From contig CAWJXA010000013.1 in assembly GCA_963846715.1 (NCBI GenBank), forward strand, positions 1 through 64,000: a stretch of DNA of 64,000 bases, in the 5' to 3' direction. Each line of letters opens with the position of its first letter. Position 1 is the first letter of the stretch. The position numbers and the translations under genes were made by a program. The notes beneath the pieces were generated by a model, which saw only the letters and a program-made list of their open reading frames with translations, had not been told where the DNA came from and did not search any database. Below are positions 54,725 through 63,679 of the stretch, in pieces. The stretch comes from Bog-257 sp963846715. GTDB taxonomy: Bacteria; Acidobacteriota; Terriglobia; Terriglobales; Acidobacteriaceae.

Positions 54725-55391
54725 GCGTTGGGGAGACATGGCGTCTCCCGGCCGGGTAAAGAACTTCCATTACCCGGTCATGCAGCCGCCCATGTTTCGT
54801 CCGCTCCCGGGATCCGGCAGCGGCTCTGAGGAGACCGATCGCAAAGCCCGGGAGACGGCCATGCAGCAGGAATTGGCCGCAGCGGTTGCAACCGCCCGCG
54901 AGCAAGGTCACCGGCAGGGCGAGGCGCAAGCCCGGGCCGCCGCCGAGCACAGCATGGATGAGCAGCGGCGGGCGGTGGCGGCCGCTCTGGAGCAATTTGC
55001 GCAGCAGCGCGCCGACTACTTTCGCCGGGTAGAGAGCGAGGTTGTCCGCCTCGCGCTGGCCATTGCGCGCAAGGTGCTGCATCGCGAAGCCCATCTGGAT
55101 CCGCTGCTGCTGGCAGGCGTGGTGCGGGTCGCGCTCGACCAGATGGAGGCGGGCAGTCGGGTGACCCTGCGGAGCTCGCCTGATGCCGCCGAGACCTGGC
55201 GCAAGTTCTGCGCAGAGCATTGCCGGGACTGCCGGAGCATGGAAGTCATTGCCGATAGCACAATGACCGGTCCAGGCTGCATCTTGCAGTCCGACATAGG
55301 GAGCACCGAGATTAGCCTGGAGGGTCAGTTGCAGGAGATTCAAAGCGGCTTCTTCGACCTGTTGGGCGAGAAGATGGGGGATACGCCATGA
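54708..55391 (+). CDS. fliH: Flagellar assembly protein FliH
   Basis: 227 aa. The N-terminus is proline-rich; a long Ala/Gln/Glu-rich coiled coil follows (about 40-110). The C-terminal domain has VVRLALAIARKVLHRE and ADSTMTGPGCIL, as in FliH/YscL. It regulates the FliI ATPase. It overlaps fliG by 17 bases and fliI by four. Confidence 0.88.
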   Translation: MSTSYERWGDMASPGRVKNFHYPVMQPPMFRPLPGSGSGSEETDRKARETAMQQELAAAVATAREQGHRQGEAQARAAAEHSMDEQRRAVAAALEQFAQQRADYFRRVESEVVRLALAIARKVLHREAHLDPLLLAGVVRVALDQMEAGSRVTLRSSPDAAETWRKFCAEHCRDCRSMEVIADSTMTGPGCILQSDIGSTEISLEGQLQEIQSGFFDLLGEKMGDTP

Positions 55392-56695
55392 GCAACCACG
55401 TTCTGGTTCCTTATTTCAGCCTGCTGGAATCGCGGCCAGCGGTGAGCTGGCGCGGCCGGGTAACCCAAGTCGTTGGCAATCTGCTGGAGTCGGCCGGACC
55501 GCCGTGCTGCCTGGGCGAGTGCTGCGAGATATGCGATTCCAGCGGACGGCTCTACCCTGGCGAAGTCGTCGGCTTTCGCGGAACCACGGTACTGACAATG
55601 CCGCTGGAAAAGCCGAGCGGTGTGCGCTATGGGGACGCTGTTGTGGCGCATGGCGAACGGCCTTCGATCGCCGTGGGAGAAGACTTGCTCGGCCGGGTGA
55701 TCGACGGCGCCGGACATCCGCTGGACGGGCGGGGGCCCTGCCCTGCGCGGGAACGCCGGGGACTGGATGGCGCAGCACCCCTCGCGCTGGAGCGGCTTCC
55801 GATCCGGGAGCCCCTGGGTTGCGGCATACGCGCCATCGACGGCTTCCTTACCTGCGGGCGCGGACAGCGCCTGGGCATCTTCGGCGGCAGCGGCGTAGGA
55901 AAGAGCACGCTGATCGGAATGATGGCGCGTGGCACCTCAGCCGATTTGACCGTACTGGCGCTGGTGGGCGAACGCGGCCGCGAGGTGGGAGAATTTCTGG
56001 AGGGACTGGGCGAAGCCGGACGGCAACGATCGGTGGTCGTGGTCTCCACCTCGGACCAGTCGCCGCTGCTGCGCATACGCGCCGCCCTCAGCGCAACTGC
56101 CATTGCAGAATATTTCTGCCAAAGCGGCAAAGACGTGCTTCTGGTAGTCGACTCTCTGACCCGCTTCGCCATGGCGCAGCGCGAAATCGGGCTCGCAGCG
56201 GGCGAGCCCCCGACCGCCAAAGCCTATACTCCGTCAGTTTTCAGCATGCTGGCGCGGCTGGTCGAGCGGGCTGGTCGTTTTTCGACCGGCAGCATCACGG
56301 CGTTTTATACCGTGCTGATGGAAGGCGACGATCAGCAGGACCCCCTGGTTGACGCCCTGCGTTCTCTGGTGGACGGACACATCGTGCTCGACCGGCGGCT
56401 GGCGTCGCAAAACCAATATCCGCCGATCGCAGTGCTCGACAGCCTGAGCCGCTTAATGCCGGCCGTTGTCTCGCGAGAGCATTTGACGCGTAACTATCAA
56501 TTGCGTGCATTGCTATCGGCCTATGCCCGTTCAGAAGATCTCATCCGCATCGGGGCCTACGTTAAGGGGACCGACGCCGTCCTCGACCGCGCTATCGCAG
56601 TACTCCCGGAGTTGCAGGCATTCCTGCGCCAAACTCCCCAGGAGCACGCCGTTTTTGCCGACACGGTCGACCGCATGGGCGCTCTCTCCGGCTGA
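55388..56695 (+). CDS. fliI: Flagellar export ATPase FliI
   Basis: 435 aa. Walker A GIFGGSGVGKSTLIGMM; Walker B VLLVVDSLTRFAMAQRE; the GSITAFYTVLMEGDD segment is characteristic of FliI/YscN. It energises export of rod, hook and filament proteins. Normal length and intact. Confidence 0.96.
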   Translation: MSNHVLVPYFSLLESRPAVSWRGRVTQVVGNLLESAGPPCCLGECCEICDSSGRLYPGEVVGFRGTTVLTMPLEKPSGVRYGDAVVAHGERPSIAVGEDLLGRVIDGAGHPLDGRGPCPARERRGLDGAAPLALERLPIREPLGCGIRAIDGFLTCGRGQRLGIFGGSGVGKSTLIGMMARGTSADLTVLALVGERGREVGEFLEGLGEAGRQRSVVVVSTSDQSPLLRIRAALSATAIAEYFCQSGKDVLLVVDSLTRFAMAQREIGLAAGEPPTAKAYTPSVFSMLARLVERAGRFSTGSITAFYTVLMEGDDQQDPLVDALRSLVDGHIVLDRRLASQNQYPPIAVLDSLSRLMPAVVSREHLTRNYQLRALLSAYARSEDLIRIGAYVKGTDAVLDRAIAVLPELQAFLRQTPQEHAVFADTVDRMGALSG

Positions 56696-56703
56696 GGCGT
56701 AAG

Positions 56704-57153
56704 GTGGCGTTCCATTTCACGCTCGAGGCTGTGCGACGCCTCCGCCAGAGCCTGGAGGACCGCGAAAGGATGTGTCTTGAACACCTGCTGGCCCGTCGCG
56801 CGGCCCTGCTTCACCAACTCGATCAAGCGCAGGCAGCCGGCCTTGATCTGCAGCAACGCCTGCAACGTGTTCTGCTTGCAGGCCCCACCCCTGCCGCGCA
56901 GATTCACTTTGCTGTTGTGTGCCGAGAGGCCATTGCCTCGCGGCAAAAGCTATTGCAGCGTCAGCTGCCACAGTTAGAGGGAGAAATAGCGGAGCAGATG
57001 GTGCGCTTCCGGAAGGAGCGGCAAGAACGTGAAGTGCTGGATTCGCTGCGAGATTCGCAGTGGCGGGTATACCACACACTACAGCAGCGGCGCGAGCAAG
57101 CGCAGCTCGACGAAATGCATCTGTTAGGCCGCGGTCGCAAGGGATGGACGTGA
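56704..57153 (+). CDS. fliJ: Flagellar export chaperone FliJ
   Basis: 149 aa, GTG start eight bases after fliI. Begins MAFHFTLEAVRRLRQSLEDR and is helical throughout, the two-helix coiled coil of FliJ. It links the export ATPase ring to the gate protein FlhA. Confidence 0.8.
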   Translation: MAFHFTLEAVRRLRQSLEDRERMCLEHLLARRAALLHQLDQAQAAGLDLQQRLQRVLLAGPTPAAQIHFAVVCREAIASRQKLLQRQLPQLEGEIAEQMVRFRKERQEREVLDSLRDSQWRVYHTLQQRREQAQLDEMHLLGRGRKGWT

Positions 57154-57346
57154 TTTGCCGGGTAAGTAGGCAGGCTTTGCCCAGAAGTGGCTGGCGTGGG
57201 GTTTTGGAGCAGCCTCCTACGCTATCGGCAGGAAAGGCGAAGTACTTTAAAGCCTTCAGTTCCGCCCCCCTGCCAAACTTTTGTTGGAAATGTCTTAGTT
57301 GGAATTCGGACTGCTGTTCGATAAGCGGTACTAAGAGGCAGGGCCA

Positions 57347-59071
57347 GTGCACAACCTTATTGCCGCTATTGCCGCAACGCCGCAGCCGGACACCGCCCTC
57401 GAGACGGGGGTCACGTCGAGCGATGAAGGTTCGTTTCGTGATGTGCTCCGCGCCAAGGTTGTTGACCAGAGCCGCACCCCAGAAATGAGGTGTGAGACGA
57501 ACAAGGATGTGGCCAATACCGGCGTCCAATCTGGCGTTACGAGCGGCGAAAAACTCAGCAACCAGTACTCCGCCACCGCGAGGTCTCGTTACTCAGGCAA
57601 GCAAGACAAGAACGACCCGATCAATGCCACATCCTTGTCCGTTAAGGCGCCGTCTCCGCCCTTGTTCACGCCGGATCAGGCGGCTTTCCCTGTACCCTCA
57701 AGGAACGTCGCTGTTCCCGGTCGCGTTGCTGTGCCTGGCACAGCCGGAAACGGGAGCGATCCCGAAAGCGCAGCCATTAGCATGACACCGCGGCTTACAT
57801 CTGCTTCACCCGAGCCAACTCTGGATAGCACCATCAGTTCGGCTGCGCTTCCCGGCGCGACACTGACGCCCACCCAGGTCATGGACCCATCCCAGTCCCA
57901 ATCTCAAGCTGTAACCGGAGAGGTCGATCCGGCGCCGGCTGAGAGCCAAGCGATAGCTTTTTCAGATGCGGGCAGCATGGCGACGGCAGCGCCATTTCTT
58001 TCGACTGGCGTGGCTCCCAGCGGCAACGTGCAGTCTGTTCCGAACGCACTGCCTCATCCGATGGCGGGCCGGCAGCACACCGATGGGGACAATCGGTCGT
58101 CGCGATCTGATTCCGCGCTCACCGCGGTAGCCGCAAACCTCACAGATGGTTTTCCATTGCAAAACCAGCTGGCGGGTAGCGAGGGTGCAGATTCGGAAAA
58201 CACTTCACTCGGCATTCCCGGACCCCCCGGGATCACCTCAGCTCCGCAGGAAGAATCTGTGGCAAACGTCGTTCTCGAAACCAGAGCGATTCCGGACACC
58301 TCGGGTACGTCGGCTCGCAACCCGAATCGCAATGCAGTCCTTGTAGAATCGGGCCAAAGCGACAGAAAAGAGGGCGCCGTAGCCACCCGATCGACGCAGC
58401 CCTCGACGACCACGCAGCCCCAATCACCAGCCTCGCCCTTGAATGCGGGGGATCTGACTCCAAGGACCGAAGCGGTTCAGGTGGCAGCTGCCCTGGTGGG
58501 ACACGGTCCCAATCCTGACAGAACCGCCGTCGTCGCAGCGTCAGCACCGGAAACGACGCATTCTTCTCCATCGGAGCAGCGCCCAGCCGATGCGAGAATT
58601 CATGCGCCGCTCCCGTCTCCCAGTGTGTGGGATACCGCCGATATGGCATCAACGGCGCAGCAGTCCATGTTGCAAAGTACTCGGGTGTTGGAGCGCATAG
58701 GGCTGAGCGAAATTCGAGTAGGGCTGAACACCGCAAATTTTGGCGACCTCGAGCTGCATACCAGTCTCAACCAGGACCGGGTGGCAGCGACCGTGGCCAC
58801 CAACCACAGCGAGTTGCGGGCCGCCTTGACAGCCGAGATGCCCTCGTTGGAGCACGCCATGGCGCAACATCAGCTGACCCTGGACAGCTTTCACCTGGAT
58901 GGTCGCTCGGGAGCGCAGGACAAGAACCATGGCGCTTCGGGAGAGCAGCAAAACGGGCAAACCTGGAACCAGGCTGCCTTCACTCCAAGCGATGGCTCGC
59001 CCGCACTGGAGCCAACGCAGTCCCAAGCCTGGATCCAACCGCATTCTTCGGGACTCAATGTCCACGCTTAG
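57347..59071 (+). CDS. fliK: Flagellar hook-length control protein FliK
   Basis: 574 aa, GTG start behind AAGAGG. The first ~430 residues are Ser/Thr/Pro/Ala-rich and low-complexity, as expected of the molecular ruler. The C-terminal domain has RIGLSEIRVGLNTANFGDLE and HSELRAALTAEMPSLEHAM, the FliK substrate-switch domain. The 193 bases before it contain no gene. Confidence 0.82.
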   Translation: MHNLIAAIAATPQPDTALETGVTSSDEGSFRDVLRAKVVDQSRTPEMRCETNKDVANTGVQSGVTSGEKLSNQYSATARSRYSGKQDKNDPINATSLSVKAPSPPLFTPDQAAFPVPSRNVAVPGRVAVPGTAGNGSDPESAAISMTPRLTSASPEPTLDSTISSAALPGATLTPTQVMDPSQSQSQAVTGEVDPAPAESQAIAFSDAGSMATAAPFLSTGVAPSGNVQSVPNALPHPMAGRQHTDGDNRSSRSDSALTAVAANLTDGFPLQNQLAGSEGADSENTSLGIPGPPGITSAPQEESVANVVLETRAIPDTSGTSARNPNRNAVLVESGQSDRKEGAVATRSTQPSTTTQPQSPASPLNAGDLTPRTEAVQVAAALVGHGPNPDRTAVVAASAPETTHSSPSEQRPADARIHAPLPSPSVWDTADMASTAQQSMLQSTRVLERIGLSEIRVGLNTANFGDLELHTSLNQDRVAATVATNHSELRAALTAEMPSLEHAMAQHQLTLDSFHLDGRSGAQDKNHGASGEQQNGQTWNQAAFTPSDGSPALEPTQSQAWIQPHSSGLNVHA

Positions 59072-59082
59072 AAAGGTACGCA

Positions 59083-59373
59083 ATGAACACTAACCCGGTA
59101 TCGGCTCAAGCTATGGGCGCTTCCACCTCAGCCCAAGGCAGCAGCAACAGCACGACGGCGAGCGGCATGGACAGCATGTTTATGCAACTGTTGATCACGC
59201 AGTTGCAGAACCAGGACCCCCTCTCCCCCATGGATCCTTCCACTTTCGTTACTCAGTTGGTGGGGGTCAACACACTGGACCAGGTATCGCAGATTAATCA
59301 AGCGGTGCAAGGTGTGTTCGGCTCCTCCGGCACGACATCCCAGACTCCCCAAACTACCGCAGGAGGCCAGTAA
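59083..59373 (+). CDS. flgD: Flagellar hook-capping protein FlgD, short form
   Basis: 96 aa from ATG 59083. The conserved N-terminal FlgD region is complete: MDSMFMQLLITQLQNQDPLS and PSTFVTQLVGVNTLDQVSQI. The C-terminal fibronectin/tudor domains of long FlgD (200+ aa) are absent. It shares one base with the flgE start (TAATG). Confidence 0.88.
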   Translation: MNTNPVSAQAMGASTSAQGSSNSTTASGMDSMFMQLLITQLQNQDPLSPMDPSTFVTQLVGVNTLDQVSQINQAVQGVFGSSGTTSQTPQTTAGGQ

Positions 59374-60797
59374 TGCCGCTGTTCTCGATTCCTCTTTCCG
59401 GATTGACGGCCAGTTCCACCGCCATGTCAGCGATCGCCAACAACCTCGCCAACCTGAACACCGTGGGCTATAAGGGAAGCAGTGTCCAGTTCAGCGACCT
59501 GTTTTATCAGACATTGGGGGAGAACGGATCGGGCGATCCCCTTCAAGTAGGCGCCGGCACCGGGGTCAGTGCCACCGCCATCAATATGAACTCGGGAAGC
59601 CCGACCACCACCAGCGTACCTACCGATGTGGCCATCATGGGTAACGGCTTTTTTGTAGTTCAACAGGGTGGGGTGAATTATTACACCCGGGCCGGCAACT
59701 TCTCGGTGGCTCAGGACGGCTCTCTACAAACTGCCAATGGCGAACAGGTGCTGGGCTATGCCGCCGTCGGAGGCGTAATACCCTCCGGTGCGGCGCTAGC
59801 GCCCATCACGCTGGACAAGGGGCAGATCAATGCTCCTAGTGCGACCAGCATGGTGCAGTTGACCACCAATCTGGACCCCGGCACCACCGCTGGAGACACT
59901 CCCTTGTCGACTCCGATCACGGTCTACGATTCCCTGGGCACACCGCATGTGCTCGACTTCAACTTTACCAAGACCGCAGCTGGCGCCTGGAATTGCAATA
60001 TCACGATTCCCAACACCGATATAACGCCGCCGGCTGGGTGGGCGGCCTCGACTGCCTATACTGTGGGACAGATGATCTCGCCTCCGACGGCGAACGGGCA
60101 CTTTTATCAGTGCACGGTCGCTGGGACCTCCGCCGGGACGGCTCCCGCCTCGTGGCCGACCGATGGATCCACGTTCACCGATGGCGGCGTAACCTGGCAG
60201 GACATGGGAACGCAGACCAGCCTCGCAACCACGGCCCTGACCTTTGACAGCAGCGGCAAGCTCACCACTCCCAGCGGCAACGTGAGCAGCATCACCGCCG
60301 GCGGCCTGGCCGACGGGGGCGCCGACCTGAAGTTTCAGTGGAACCTGTACAGCAGCACCGGCACGCCGCTGATGACCCAGGTCGCCGGCTCCGGCTCCAG
60401 CACTACTTCGAGCGCACTCCAAAATGGCTACAGCAGCGGTTCTTTGACCGCTTACAGCTTCGGTGCCGACGGCACCATCACGGGAAGCTTCAGCAATGGA
60501 AGAACGGCGGCCCTGGGCCAGATCGCACTGGCGAATTTCGCCAATACCCAGGGATTGCAGCGCGTGGGTAGCAACGACTTCTCGTCAACGTTATCGTCCG
60601 GGGAAGCCGTGGTTGGCGCACCTGGCGCGGGTGGGCTCGGAACATTGTCAGGTGGGTCGCTGGAGCTGTCGAACGTGGACATTGCCACGGAGTTTTCAGC
60701 TCTCATTGTGGCCCAGCGGGATTATGAAGCCAACGCCCGTACCATTACCACGTTCGATCAGGTGATGCAGGACACGATCAACTTGAAAACGGCGTAG
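59373..60797 (+). CDS. flgE: Flagellar hook protein FlgE
   Basis: 474 aa. The N-terminus (SGLTASSTAMSAIANNLANL) and C-terminus (LSNVDIATEFSALIVAQRDY, then TFDQVMQDTINLKTA) form the hook core. AIMGNGFFVVQQGG and LTTNLDPG mark domain D1/D2. At about residues 219-281 there is an aromatic/Gly-rich insert, starting PPAGWAASTAYTVGQ and ending GGVTWQDMGTQ, which looks like a small surface or carbohydrate-binding-type module. The rest is ordinary FlgE. Confidence 0.94.
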   Translation: MPLFSIPLSGLTASSTAMSAIANNLANLNTVGYKGSSVQFSDLFYQTLGENGSGDPLQVGAGTGVSATAINMNSGSPTTTSVPTDVAIMGNGFFVVQQGGVNYYTRAGNFSVAQDGSLQTANGEQVLGYAAVGGVIPSGAALAPITLDKGQINAPSATSMVQLTTNLDPGTTAGDTPLSTPITVYDSLGTPHVLDFNFTKTAAGAWNCNITIPNTDITPPAGWAASTAYTVGQMISPPTANGHFYQCTVAGTSAGTAPASWPTDGSTFTDGGVTWQDMGTQTSLATTALTFDSSGKLTTPSGNVSSITAGGLADGGADLKFQWNLYSSTGTPLMTQVAGSGSSTTSSALQNGYSSGSLTAYSFGADGTITGSFSNGRTAALGQIALANFANTQGLQRVGSNDFSSTLSSGEAVVGAPGAGGLGTLSGGSLELSNVDIATEFSALIVAQRDYEANARTITTFDQVMQDTINLKTA

Positions 60798-61271
60798 GGC
60801 TTTGCAGACAACCTCATTGCTGACACAAGAGACTCTCGACGCGGGCGGCTGAAGGGAATGCTGGGCGGTCACAGCCGATGCCGCCGGTTCTAAAGTCATC
60901 AGCGCTCTTGCCGATGTTCTGGAACGTGATGCTGTGAGCATGTCCCGCACTGCGGCCACGTGCCGTCCGGTGCGGGACATCGTAAACTTGCACGGCCGCA
61001 CCGAGGCAAGCAGGCGTGCCCGCCATCTAAGAGCAATCCAATGAACGGGTTCTAATCTGCCTCCGAGAATGTTTTGCTGGCTACTTAGCGAGCGGACCGC
61101 ATGGCACCCGTCCTTCGCTAAACCCGCTAGATAGAGAGAGTTTGTCGGAGCAAGCTTTTTCTTTCCGCTCGTCCCTTTCTTAGCTCTAACGGCAATCCGC
61201 TTGCACCCTTTGCCAGTGCACAAGCGGAGCACCAGCGTGATGGCACTTTCCGGTACGCCTCGGGTTGCGTT
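60798..61271. other. 474-base gap between flgE and fliN with a perfect inverted repeat
   Basis: I see no supportable gene here on either strand; the long minus-strand frame runs into flgE and lacks family features. TGTCCCGCAC (60941-60950) and GTGCGGGACA (60970-60979) pair perfectly around a 19-base loop, which itself contains a CGGC/GCCG stem. In many flagellar loci fliL and fliM sit at this point. Confidence 0.6.
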
Positions 61272-61556
61272 ATGAGCGACAAACAACTACCCGCCGACAC
61301 CAGTTCAGCACCACCGCCGCCACTCCCCACCGACTGGCGGCAAGTCTGGTGGCTACCTTGCAACTTGTCACTGGAGCTTCCTCTGGCGCAGTTCACTGTG
61401 AAGGAGTTGCTGCGCCTGCGCGTGGGCAACATCGCGCTCACGCATTGGAGCCGCGGAGCGGAGGTTCCGCTGCGCGCCAATGGGCGGCTGATTGGATGGG
61501 TCGAATTTGAGCCGGTGGGCGATCACATCGGGGGGCGGATTACCGAACTGGTTTGA
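61272..61556 (+). CDS. fliN: Flagellar switch protein FliN (SpoA domain)
   Basis: 94 aa. After a Pro-rich start, a SpoA-type domain follows: NLSLELPLAQFTVKELLRLR and VPLRANGRLIGWVEFEPVG. FliN forms the C-ring base with FliM and binds FliH. FliM itself is not seen upstream. Confidence 0.82.
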   Translation: MSDKQLPADTSSAPPPPLPTDWRQVWWLPCNLSLELPLAQFTVKELLRLRVGNIALTHWSRGAEVPLRANGRLIGWVEFEPVGDHIGGRITELV

Positions 61557-61564
61557 GGAAAGCA

Positions 61565-61855
61565 ATGCACGAGACCACTGCAAGCCCTCGTATAACATCC
61601 CCGGCTACTCCTCCCACAATGTGCGAGCGTCTGCTCGGGCTCTTGGCTACGGTGCGCGTCAGCAGAAAACCGCGGCGTCTGCGCCTTTGCGAAAGCCTCT
61701 CCCTGGGCGAGAAACGGATGGTGGCGGTGATTCAGTATGACGGCCAGCAGTTCCTGGTGGGCGGTGGAGCGGCTTCTCTCAGCCTGCTGGCCCGTCTCGG
61801 CGAGGCGCCAGACTTCGCCACGGTCATGACGGAATGGTGCGAGCGGCAGCGATGA
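61565..61855 (+). CDS. fliO: FliO-like flagellar biosynthesis protein
   Basis: About 96 aa from ATG 61565 (a TTG at 61553 is possible). The segment RLRLCESLSLGEKRMVAVIQ followed by FLVGGGAASLSLLARL is the cytoplasmic FliO domain. The usual N-terminal transmembrane helix is not evident. Position between fliN and fliP and a four-base overlap with fliP support the call. FliO helps assemble the FliP ring. Confidence 0.7.
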   Translation: MHETTASPRITSPATPPTMCERLLGLLATVRVSRKPRRLRLCESLSLGEKRMVAVIQYDGQQFLVGGGAASLSLLARLGEAPDFATVMTEWCERQR

Positions 61856-62604
61856 CACGTTCAGCAGACAGCCTGGTTCGCAATGGTGCCGTTTGGGTGA
61901 TCGGAATGCTTAGTACTCCGGCAGCGGCTATCGCCCGGCACTCCCCCGGCACAGCGTTGCAACTTCCCGGAACGAATGGCAGCGGAGTGCCCTGGACCAT
62001 TGTTCTGCTGTTGACGCTGCTTACAATCCTGCCGGCGCTGCTGCTTTCGATGACGCCGCTGGTGCGGCTGCTGGTGATCTTTCACTTCCTGCGGCAGGCG
62101 CTGGGCACGCAGAGTGCTCCTACCAATCAGACCCTCGTCGGTCTGTCGCTGGTGTTGACCTATTTCCTTATGCAGCCTGTGGGAGCGGCGGTTTATCAGC
62201 AGGCCATGGTGCCTCTGGAGAACAATCAGATCACCGCCTGGCAAGCGTTAGACCGCGGATCAGAACCACTACGCCACTTCATGCTGAAGTTTGTGCGCGA
62301 GAAAGACGCGGCGCTGTTCGTTGAACTGGCTAAGCTACCCGCGCCGCACTCGCCGGAAGACTTGCCGATGCGGGTCGTCGCACCTGCTTACATCTTGTCC
62401 GAGTTGAAAGTCGGCTTTCAGATCGGCGCAGTGCTGTTTCTGCCTTTCCTAGTCATCGACCTAGTGGTGGCCTCGATCACAACTTCAGTGGGAATGCTGC
62501 AGCTGCCCCCCGTCGTGATCTCGACGCCCATCAAGATCCTGCTATTCGTCATGGTCGATGGCTGGAACCTGCTGGTGGGTTCGCTGATGAAAAGTTTCTA
62601 CTGA
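61852..62604 (+). CDS. fliP: Flagellar export gate protein FliP
   Basis: 250 aa from ATG 61852, overlapping fliO. Motifs: LLSMTPLVRLLVIFHFLRQA, LPMRVVAPAYILSELKVGFQ and FLVIDLVVASITTSVGM, as in all FliP/SctR. The N-terminal hydrophobic region likely acts as a signal sequence. It is part of the FliPQR export gate. Confidence 0.95.
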   Translation: MTRSADSLVRNGAVWVIGMLSTPAAAIARHSPGTALQLPGTNGSGVPWTIVLLLTLLTILPALLLSMTPLVRLLVIFHFLRQALGTQSAPTNQTLVGLSLVLTYFLMQPVGAAVYQQAMVPLENNQITAWQALDRGSEPLRHFMLKFVREKDAALFVELAKLPAPHSPEDLPMRVVAPAYILSELKVGFQIGAVLFLPFLVIDLVVASITTSVGMLQLPPVVISTPIKILLFVMVDGWNLLVGSLMKSFY

Positions 62605-62625
62605 CTAACCAAGCTAAGGAGCGCG

Positions 62626-62895
62626 ATGTCGCCGCAAATGATCGTGATGCTGGGACAGCGAACGTTGCAGACCGCGGTGCTGCTGGCGGCCCCGCTTCTG
62701 ATCGCCCTGGCCCTGGTTAGCCTGCTTATCAACATTGTGCAGGTTCTGACCTCGCTACAGGACAACACCATCTCCAGCGTGCCTCGCCTGTTGGCGACTG
62801 CCGTGGGAGCAATCGTGCTGATGCCGTGGATGCTGCGCAAGCTGGCACTTTTCACGGTGCAATTGTTCGCCGATTTTCGCCCACTGCTGCGGTAG
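62626..62895 (+). CDS. fliQ: Flagellar export gate protein FliQ
   Basis: 89 aa with two hydrophobic helices. LLAAPLLIALALVSLLINIV and LTSLQDNTISSVPRLLATAV match FliQ. AAGGAG precedes the start. Confidence 0.93.
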   Translation: MSPQMIVMLGQRTLQTAVLLAAPLLIALALVSLLINIVQVLTSLQDNTISSVPRLLATAVGAIVLMPWMLRKLALFTVQLFADFRPLLR

Positions 62896-62904
62896 AGGAG
62901 AGCG

Positions 62905-63672
62905 ATGGAACCCCGGCTTGAGGAAATGATTGCCGCTGTGGTTTTCGTGGGAGCTCGGGTCTCCGGAGTCATGGTGTTTGCGCCTTTTCTGGGCAGCAGC
63001 GCCATTTCTCCCCGCGTAAAGGCGGGGTTGGTGGTGCTGGTGACTGCAGTGCTCTACCCGGTGTGCGCTCCTCGGGGTCTTTCGCTGACGGCGGCGGGCG
63101 TAGCCCGGGCAATGCTCTCAGAGGCGCTGATTGGTTTGTTGATGGGGCTGGCCATTCAATTTGTCTTCGAAGCAGCGCAGTTCGCCGGACAGGTAATGGG
63201 AATGCAGGTGGGCTTCGGTCTGGTCAACATTCTCGATCCCAACACCCAGGTTGATACCCCGGTGCTGGCGGTGTTCTCCCAGACCATCGTGATGCTGATT
63301 TTCTTGCAATTGAATGTGCATCACTGGCTGCTGCGCGGGCTGGCCAGCAGCTTCGGGTATCTGCCCGCGGGCACGGCCGTGGTCAGCGGAGACTTGGTGA
63401 GGCAACTGCTGCATGCCGCCGGTGGAATCTGGCTGGCGGGCGTACAGGTGGCGGCGCCGGCGTTAATTGCGACGTTGCTGGCCGACCTGGTGCTTGGCTT
63501 CCTGGGCAAGGCTTCGCCGCAGTTGCCGGTGCTGTTCTTGGGGCTGTCGGTAAAAAGCATGGTTGGCCTCTCGGTGCTGGCGCTTTCTCTGAAGTACTGG
63601 CCGGGGATTTTCGAGCGTTATTTCAGCAATGGCATCCGCTGCGCGGAGCGGCTGCTGCAATTGGCGCACTGA
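62905..63672 (+). CDS. fliR: Flagellar export gate protein FliR
   Basis: 255 aa with about six hydrophobic segments. SEALIGLLMGLAIQFVFEAA, then GQVMGMQVGFGLVNILDPNT, are diagnostic of FliR/SctT. It completes the FliPQR complex and is followed eight bases later by flhB. Confidence 0.94.
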   Translation: MEPRLEEMIAAVVFVGARVSGVMVFAPFLGSSAISPRVKAGLVVLVTAVLYPVCAPRGLSLTAAGVARAMLSEALIGLLMGLAIQFVFEAAQFAGQVMGMQVGFGLVNILDPNTQVDTPVLAVFSQTIVMLIFLQLNVHHWLLRGLASSFGYLPAGTAVVSGDLVRQLLHAAGGIWLAGVQVAAPALIATLLADLVLGFLGKASPQLPVLFLGLSVKSMVGLSVLALSLKYWPGIFERYFSNGIRCAERLLQLAH

Positions 63673-63679
63673 GGAACAC

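Noticed and set aside
60696..61286. 196-aa minus-strand ORF after flgE
   Set aside because: Overlaps flgE, contains the inverted repeat, and the translation has no recognisable pattern.
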